Source: G963674505 sp964575975 (GTDB lineage Bacteria; Desulfobacterota; Desulfobacteria; Desulfobacterales; SKZT01). From it: a stretch of DNA of 10,426 bases. Numbering within the stretch: position 1 is the first letter of the stretch; each line of letters opens with the position of its first letter. Positions 6,760 to 10,426 of this stretch are shown here, piece after piece. A program made the translations under genes and the position numbers. The notes below the pieces were generated by a model. It worked only from the letters and a program-made list of their open reading frames with translations. It did not search any database and was not told the DNA's origin. Location of the stretch: assembly GCA_964575975.1 (NCBI GenBank), contig CAZNTU010000197.1:1-10426 (forward strand), written 5' to 3'.

Positions 6760-8247
6760 ATGGCGAACATACTTGTCGTGGACGACGACCGGGAGTTCAA
6801 CGAGGCTTTGACCCGCTTTTTGGAAAAGAAGACCGGCCACGGGGTGAAATCGACGCTCTCGTTGGACGACGCTTTGCGAATGGCCGGGCGGGAGGCGTTC
6901 GACTTGGTTTTTCTGGACGTGAAAATGAACGGCCGGAACGGATTGGAATACCTGCCCCGGTTCAAGGAGGCCCCGTCGCGCCCGGAGGTGATCGTCCTGA
7001 CCGGGTACGCGGACAGCGTCGGGGCGAAGACGGCGATCGAAAGCGGCGCCTGGGACTACGTGAAAAAGCCGTTTTCACGGGTAGACGCGTTATCGGCCCT
7101 GGACCAGGCGCTTCAATACAGGGAGGACAGACTCCGGTCGATTTCCGGGAACGCTCTGAAGCTTGCGGGTATCGCGGGCTCGGGGCCGGCCATGAGACAA
7201 TGCTTCGACAAACTGGCGCAGTTCTGTTCCTGGGAGTGCAGCGTCCTGATCTCCGGCGAGACGGGAACGGGCAAGGAGCTGTTCGCCCGCGCGATCCACG
7301 AAAACAGCAGGAGGGCCGGCAAGCCTTTCGTGGTGGTCGATTGCACCGTGCTTCCGGAAAACCTAGTGGAAAGCTGGCTGTTCGGGTACAAAAAAGGCGC
7401 CTTCACCGGAGCGGACATCCCCCGGAAAGGGTTGATAAAGGAAGCCCACGGCGGAACCCTGTTCCTGGACGAGGTGGGGGAGCTTCCCCTGTCGTTACAG
7501 CGCAAGTTCTTGAGAGTGCTCGAAACCCGCATGTACAAGCCTGTCGGCGGCGGCAAGGAAGTCGAGAGCGATTTCAGGCTTGTGACGGCCACCAACAAGG
7601 ACTTGGAATCGATGGTCCGCGAAGGCTCTTTTCGAAAGGATCTTCTCTATCGTATCAAAGGAAGCTTCCTGTATTTGCCCCCTCTGAGCCAACGGCGGGA
7701 GGACATTCCCTCCATCGTGGACTACCACCTGAAAAAAACCTCGGAGGAAAAAGGAACCAAACCGCTCGAGGCGACCCCCGAGTTTCTGGAATGTCTCCGC
7801 AACCACCAATGGGCCGGAAACGTGCGGGAGCTGGTGAATGTTCTGGAATCCGCCGCCTCCGAGGCGGGGGAATCCGGAAAGCTCTACCAGTTCCATCTTC
7901 CGGCGAAGCTACGGATCGAAAGGGCTCTCAAGTCGATCGGCGAAGGCGCGCCTTCGGATGCGTCGCGGGACGACGAGCCCGCAAACGCAAAGCCGCTTCC
8001 GAACTTCAAGGAATACCGGAAAACCAAAACGGCCGAAATCGAGAAGGACTATCTGCGGAAACTGATGGACGCCGGCCAAGACGACATTTCGAAGGCGATG
8101 GAAATATCCGGAATTTCCAGGTCCAGGCTCTACAAGCTTCTGGGCGAACACGGCATCTCGAGAAAAGGCGGGTCCGGGAAAAACGCGGAAAAGCCAGGAC
8201 AGTCGGAAATTGAACGAAAAGAGGAAAAGCGAGGTCGAAATGAATAG
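6760..8247 (+). CDS. NtrC-family sigma-54-dependent response regulator (receiver, AAA+, Fis-type HTH)
   Basis: A full-length 495-residue activator. The receiver (1-120) has the acidic pair near 8-10, phospho-acceptor Asp53 in LVFLDVKM, Thr81 and Lys103. The AAA+ domain has Walker A GETGTGKE (166-173), GAFTGA (213-218) and Walker B LFLDEVGE (234-241); a Fis-type helix-turn-helix lies near 441-465 (ISKAMEISGISRSRLYKLLG). Phosphorylation should release the ATPase, which then opens sigma-54 promoters. The start at 6760 is preceded by GGAG 11 nt upstream and by a sigma-54 promoter, so it probably activates its own operon. A Lys/Glu-rich tail (about 470-495) follows the HTH, and its stop codon overlaps the start of the next gene (ATGAATAG), implying translational coupling. 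No histidine kinase is adjacent, so the signal is unknown. Confidence 0.93.
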   Translation: MANILVVDDDREFNEALTRFLEKKTGHGVKSTLSLDDALRMAGREAFDLVFLDVKMNGRNGLEYLPRFKEAPSRPEVIVLTGYADSVGAKTAIESGAWDYVKKPFSRVDALSALDQALQYREDRLRSISGNALKLAGIAGSGPAMRQCFDKLAQFCSWECSVLISGETGTGKELFARAIHENSRRAGKPFVVVDCTVLPENLVESWLFGYKKGAFTGADIPRKGLIKEAHGGTLFLDEVGELPLSLQRKFLRVLETRMYKPVGGGKEVESDFRLVTATNKDLESMVREGSFRKDLLYRIKGSFLYLPPLSQRREDIPSIVDYHLKKTSEEKGTKPLEATPEFLECLRNHQWAGNVRELVNVLESAASEAGESGKLYQFHLPAKLRIERALKSIGEGAPSDASRDDEPANAKPLPNFKEYRKTKTAEIEKDYLRKLMDAGQDDISKAMEISGISRSRLYKLLGEHGISRKGGSGKNAEKPGQSEIERKEEKRGRNE

Positions 8248-8758
8248 GACGCAACTGGTCGAAGAATTCGCGAGGCACGCATCCATCCCGAAAAAAACCG
8301 CCAGGCTGATTGTCGATATCTTTTTCGGGGAGATCGCCAAGGAAATGAAAAAGGGCGGCAGGGCCGAATTCAGAGGTTTCGGCGCTTTCAGCCTCAGGAA
8401 ATACAAGGCCTTCCTGGGCAGAAACCCGTCGAACGGGCAGCCGTTGGAAGTTCCCGCAAAGCAACTGGTCCACTTCAAGGCGTTCGAAAAATTGCTGAAA
8501 AAACTGAACGCCGAATCCCTGGAAAAAAACAGGAAAAACAGCAAGGCCAAAAGTAAAGCCAAGGCCGGGAAGAAAAAAGCAAGGCCGATGTCGAAAGAGC
8601 CGGAACCGAACAAGACAAACCGCGATTCCGGAGGACAGTCGAAAAAGAGAGTCCGTCGAGACGAAACCGACCGTCGGCCTGCTCCCGCGCTTTCCCCCTC
8701 GCCGAACCGAACGACCGACAACGACGACGCAGCGGTTCGTTCGAACCTGTCGCTCTAA
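8240..8758 (+). CDS. IHF/HU-family DNA-binding protein with long basic, disordered tail
   Basis: The ATG at 8240 overlaps the previous stop by 8 bases and has a GAGG ribosome binding site 6 nt upstream, giving 172 residues. Residues 1-90 are a complete HU/IHF fold: helical N-terminus, then GFGAFSLRKYKAF (46-58) and the DNA-intercalating arm motif GRNPSNG (60-66), then HFKAFEKLLKKL. The order resembles IHF beta more than HU. Such dimers bend DNA; IHF classically brings enhancer-bound NtrC-type activators to sigma-54 promoters, so its place in this operon fits (inference). Residues 95-172, rich in Lys, Arg, Ser and Pro (SKAKSKAKAGKKKARP), form a low-complexity tail about as long as the core, like histone-H1-like tails on some bacterial nucleoid proteins. 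IHF is a heterodimer in enterobacteria; no partner gene is adjacent. Confidence 0.9.
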   Translation: MNRTQLVEEFARHASIPKKTARLIVDIFFGEIAKEMKKGGRAEFRGFGAFSLRKYKAFLGRNPSNGQPLEVPAKQLVHFKAFEKLLKKLNAESLEKNRKNSKAKSKAKAGKKKARPMSKEPEPNKTNRDSGGQSKKRVRRDETDRRPAPALSPSPNRTTDNDDAAVRSNLSL

Positions 8759-8774
8759 TTTCGAAAGGATAAAC

Positions 8775-9323
8775 ATGGAAAAAGCGAAAGAACGAATCAT
8801 GGCGATCGACGACAACCCCGCCAATCTTCGCCTGCTCGGCCGAATTCTCCAAAACGAGGGCTACGAGGTGCGCATGGCCCCCAACGGGGCGCTGGCGCTG
8901 TTCTCGGCGAGAATAGAGCCGCCGGATCTGTTTTTGCTCGACATAAGGATGCCCGGCATGGACGGCTACCAGTTGTGCGAGAAATTCAAGGTCGACGAAA
9001 AACTCCAGGACATTCCCGTGATTTTCGTCACCGCTTTCCACGAACCGTCCGAAAAGGCCAAGGCCTTTTCCCTCGGCGGCGTTGATTTCATAACGAAACC
9101 GTTCAGTTCCGAGGAAGTGCTCGCGCGGATTCGCGTCCACCTCGAAATCAGATCTCTTCAAATCGGTCTCGAGAAGAAAGTCGCGGAGCTTGCCTCCGCG
9201 AACGACAAACTTCGAGAGGAGATCGAGCGGCGCAAGAAGGCCGAGGAAAGGGTGGTCAACTACCAGAAAGTATTCCGCCTCCTCCTCTCCGGGTTCGCCG
9301 CCATTCTCACGCACGGAGCCTGA
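8775..9323 (+). CDS. Receiver-domain protein with C-terminal coiled coil
   Basis: Third gene of the operon, 16 bases after the IHF-like gene, with AAGGA 6 nt before the ATG. The 182 residues comprise a complete receiver (about 6-122: acidic pocket DD 12-13, phospho-acceptor Asp56 in LFLLDIRMPGMDG, Thr86, Lys108) and a charged coiled coil (about 124-165, KKVAELASANDKLREEIERR). That linker normally leads into a histidine kinase, cyclase or phosphodiesterase domain; here a TGA at 9321-9323 follows about 20 residues later. It could be a stand-alone adaptor or phosphate sink in a phosphorelay, or the front of a truncated larger protein; the degraded sequence just downstream makes truncation possible. 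In-frame sequence after the TGA stays open for 24 codons without recognisable homology. Confidence 0.85.
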   Translation: MEKAKERIMAIDDNPANLRLLGRILQNEGYEVRMAPNGALALFSARIEPPDLFLLDIRMPGMDGYQLCEKFKVDEKLQDIPVIFVTAFHEPSEKAKAFSLGGVDFITKPFSSEEVLARIRVHLEIRSLQIGLEKKVAELASANDKLREEIERRKKAEERVVNYQKVFRLLLSGFAAILTHGA

Positions 9324-9401
9324 AACGACGCCGTCGAATTTCTCCATTCGAACGATTATTCGTCGATCGACCGAAGGTCTGCGGAACGAAATTGGTAATG
9401 A

Positions 9402-9595
9402 ATCGACATATGCCCGATGGAGACGATTCCCGTAGACAATGAATATCCCGATGTAGACCTTGATCGATGCATCGGTTGTGGAATCCGCGCGTGTTCGCAA
9501 GGATTCGCGCCAGGGGCGGCATGCACTGGAAAAAAGCGGAAAAACGAACAACGCCTGCTTCGCTCCTTGAACAGACTCGGCTACGTCAAGAGTTT
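9402..9595 (+). pseudogene. Frameshifted relic of a 4Fe-4S binding (dicluster ferredoxin-type) protein
   Basis: In one frame (9402-9485) the translation reads CPMETIPVDN then VDLDRCIGCGI: the end of one cluster motif (the Cys-Pro after which METI corresponds to the usual MEAI), the linker, and the first two Cys of a second cluster. After about 35 bases of poor match, a different frame (9521-9595) gives MHWKKAEKRTTPASLLEQTR, which resembles the L-x-KK-x-E...P tail after the second cluster in such proteins. The first cluster is largely missing and the second loses Cys residues at the shift, so it cannot be functional. The family carries electrons in oxidoreductase complexes of anaerobes. The stretch between the receiver gene stop (9323) and 9402 shows nothing else I recognise. 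Confidence 0.55.
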
Positions 9596-9618
9596 TTCGT
9601 CTCGAATTTCGGGGACGA

Positions 9619-9837
9619 TCACACGGACGTCCCGGCCAGATCCCGGGGGTTCCTTTGGCGGGCCGTCTCCCGCTTTGTCCATTCGCTGCATCCTCCGTGG
9701 GGAGACTTGCTTTTTTTCAGCCGTTCGCAGAGCCCGCGAGCCGACGGGCTCACTCGGCATTTCCCGTCTTCGAATCCCCGCTTGCCCTTCCAGTCGTTGC
9801 AGGTCCCGCAAACCTTTTTGTCCAAATTCAAGTCCAT
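9619..9837 (-). CDS. Small cysteine-rich hypothetical protein
   Basis: A 72-residue protein with a strong ribosome binding site (AAGGAGAG, 9848-9841) just before its ATG. Five Cys are spaced C10-x2-C13, C27, C37 and C50, with motifs KVCGTCNDWKG, GKC, RGLCERL and GGCSEW. The paired Cys plus further Cys each near Gly suggest a small metal-binding (zinc-ribbon-like) fold; the C-terminal 20 residues are basic and Arg-rich. I cannot assign a function. It is the only apparently intact gene among remnants at this end, and it is convergent with the sigma-54 operon. Confidence 0.7.
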   Translation of the reverse strand: MDLNLDKKVCGTCNDWKGKRGFEDGKCRVSPSARGLCERLKKSKSPHGGCSEWTKRETARQRNPRDLAGTSV

Positions 9838-9840
9838 TGT

Positions 9841-9848
9841 CTCTCCTT
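9841..9848 (-). promoter_or_regulatory. Ribosome binding site of the small cysteine-rich protein
   Basis: Minus-strand AAGGAGAG with the GGAG core 5 nt before the ATG at 9837. It is the main reason for treating this 72-codon frame as a real gene rather than the opposite-strand readings here. Confidence 0.65.
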
Positions 9849-9950
9849 TTCAAGACATCTTTTCGAAAGATTCGCAAGGAAAAGCCCCATATCGGCCGTA
9901 GTCCGGGGAATCGTGGAACGTATCCCGAACCTGGGGTGATGAAAATCCCC

Positions 9951-10426
9951 TCAAACTATGCATAAATTTTCCGCTGGTTTTTGTTCCTGCGATCTGACTA
10001 TCTTACGGAATTCTTTTCTTTGCGAATACACGGATTTTCCGATTTTATCGCTCGCCCATTTCCGCACCTCTTTTGTCGGGATCGACTCGGTCGCGGCGCT
10101 TATCGTGTCCGTGCCGAAGTCGGAAACCGCCGCGGCAAGACCGAGGATCGTTCCGACGAAGCCCGCCAAGGCGTTCGCTCCGTCCACGATTTCGACCAGG
10201 CTTCTCCAGTCCTCGAGCTGCCCGAAGACGATCTCCCCGTTGGATTTCTTTGCCGGTATCGGATCGATCGGCTCGACGTCCTCGTGCCCGAGGCGAAGTT
10301 CCGCCTTCGGCAGGTTTTTTTGCCGGATTCCCAGGATCGCCAGGCATTTTTCACTGCCGAGCCACGCGGTATGGTCGACTGTCCATATCCAGTCGCCGGC
10401 GATTTCCTTGGGCCGCGAAAGCTTGT
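9951..10426 (-). pseudogene. Probable DDE-type transposase, C-terminally truncated (5' end outside window)
   Basis: The frame is open from the right edge to a TGA at 9951-9953, giving about 158 residues. WIWTVDHTAWLGSEKCLAIL, then LGIRQ, GHEDVEPI and a later AVSDFGTDT resemble the core of a DDE transposase/integrase family (VDHT...LG.EKCL..LGIR, then SD.G.D), with the first two catalytic Asp in DHT and SDFGTD. In that family a long C-terminal part with the catalytic Glu follows; here the protein ends about 60 residues after the second Asp and is Lys/Arg-rich, so it is probably a non-functional fragment. The stretch between QLED and SDFGTD looks longer than usual. No terminal inverted repeats or target duplications can be seen. 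Family assignment is from remembered motifs only. Confidence 0.5.

Noticed and set aside
6672..8213. 513-codon open frame overlapping the response regulator
   Set aside because: It is an Arg/Gly-rich reading in another frame of a gene with unambiguous receiver, AAA+ and HTH motifs.
9321..9398. Possible TGA readthrough extending the receiver protein
   Set aside because: The 24 further codons have no recognisable homology, and no selenocysteine-type structure is evident.
9417..9965. Single 182-codon plus-strand gene
   Set aside because: Only its first 23 codons show iron-sulfur motifs; the rest is Arg/Pro/Ser-rich shadow reading opposite the small cysteine-rich gene.

Overview
The window looks like an accessory region of a moderately GC-rich Gram-negative bacterium. 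Two sigma-54 activators, an IHF/HU-like protein, a well-formed -24/-12 promoter and a relic of a 4Fe-4S protein of a type common in Desulfobacterota-like anaerobes are compatible with a deltaproteobacterial or related lineage, but no marker gene fixes the taxonomy. The sequence is a draft scaffold: a 100-N gap at 2136-2235 is flanked by two identical 55-bp copies, so it is almost certainly two contig ends that overlap and should be merged.

Layout. (1) 1-720, minus strand: N-terminal part of a peptide-type ABC transporter solute-binding lipoprotein that runs off the left edge. (2) 721-1014: intergenic, with an intrinsic terminator at 846-882. (3) 1015-2306, minus: a sigma-54 AAA+ activator without a receiver domain and with a winged-helix-like C-terminus in place of the usual Fis helix; the assembly gap lies in its first codons. 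(4) 2307-2519: divergent intergenic region. (5) 2520-6082, plus: a large NACHT (STAND) NTPase followed by HEAT-like repeats in the -1 frame. One extra A in an A6 run at 4887-4892 would fuse them into a single protein of about 1187 residues, the architecture expected of a NACHT sensor/defence ATPase. (6) 6112-6457: remains of a vapC PIN-domain toxin, 5'-truncated and frameshifted.

(7) 6458-6759: a 302-bp regulatory region with a sigma-54 promoter (GG-N10-GC at 6643-6656) and a strong 5'-leader hairpin at 6685-6714. (8) 6760-9323, plus: a three-gene operon of an NtrC-type response regulator, an IHF/HU-like protein with a long basic tail that overlaps it by 8 bp, and a receiver/coiled-coil protein. 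Activator, possible DNA-bending cofactor and sigma-54 promoter together suggest an autoregulated sigma-54 circuit; no histidine kinase is in view. (9) 9402-9595: frameshifted relic of a 4Fe-4S protein. (10) 9619-9837, minus: small cysteine-rich hypothetical protein with a good ribosome binding site. (11) 9951-10426, minus: C-terminal piece of what looks like a DDE-type transposase, running off the right edge and ending early.

Overall: a candidate NACHT-HEAT defence gene with a divergent sigma-54 activator, next to decayed toxin, ferredoxin and transposase genes (a typical genomic island) and a separate sigma-54/IHF-like regulatory operon. The regulatory and defence links are inferred from gene order and domains.
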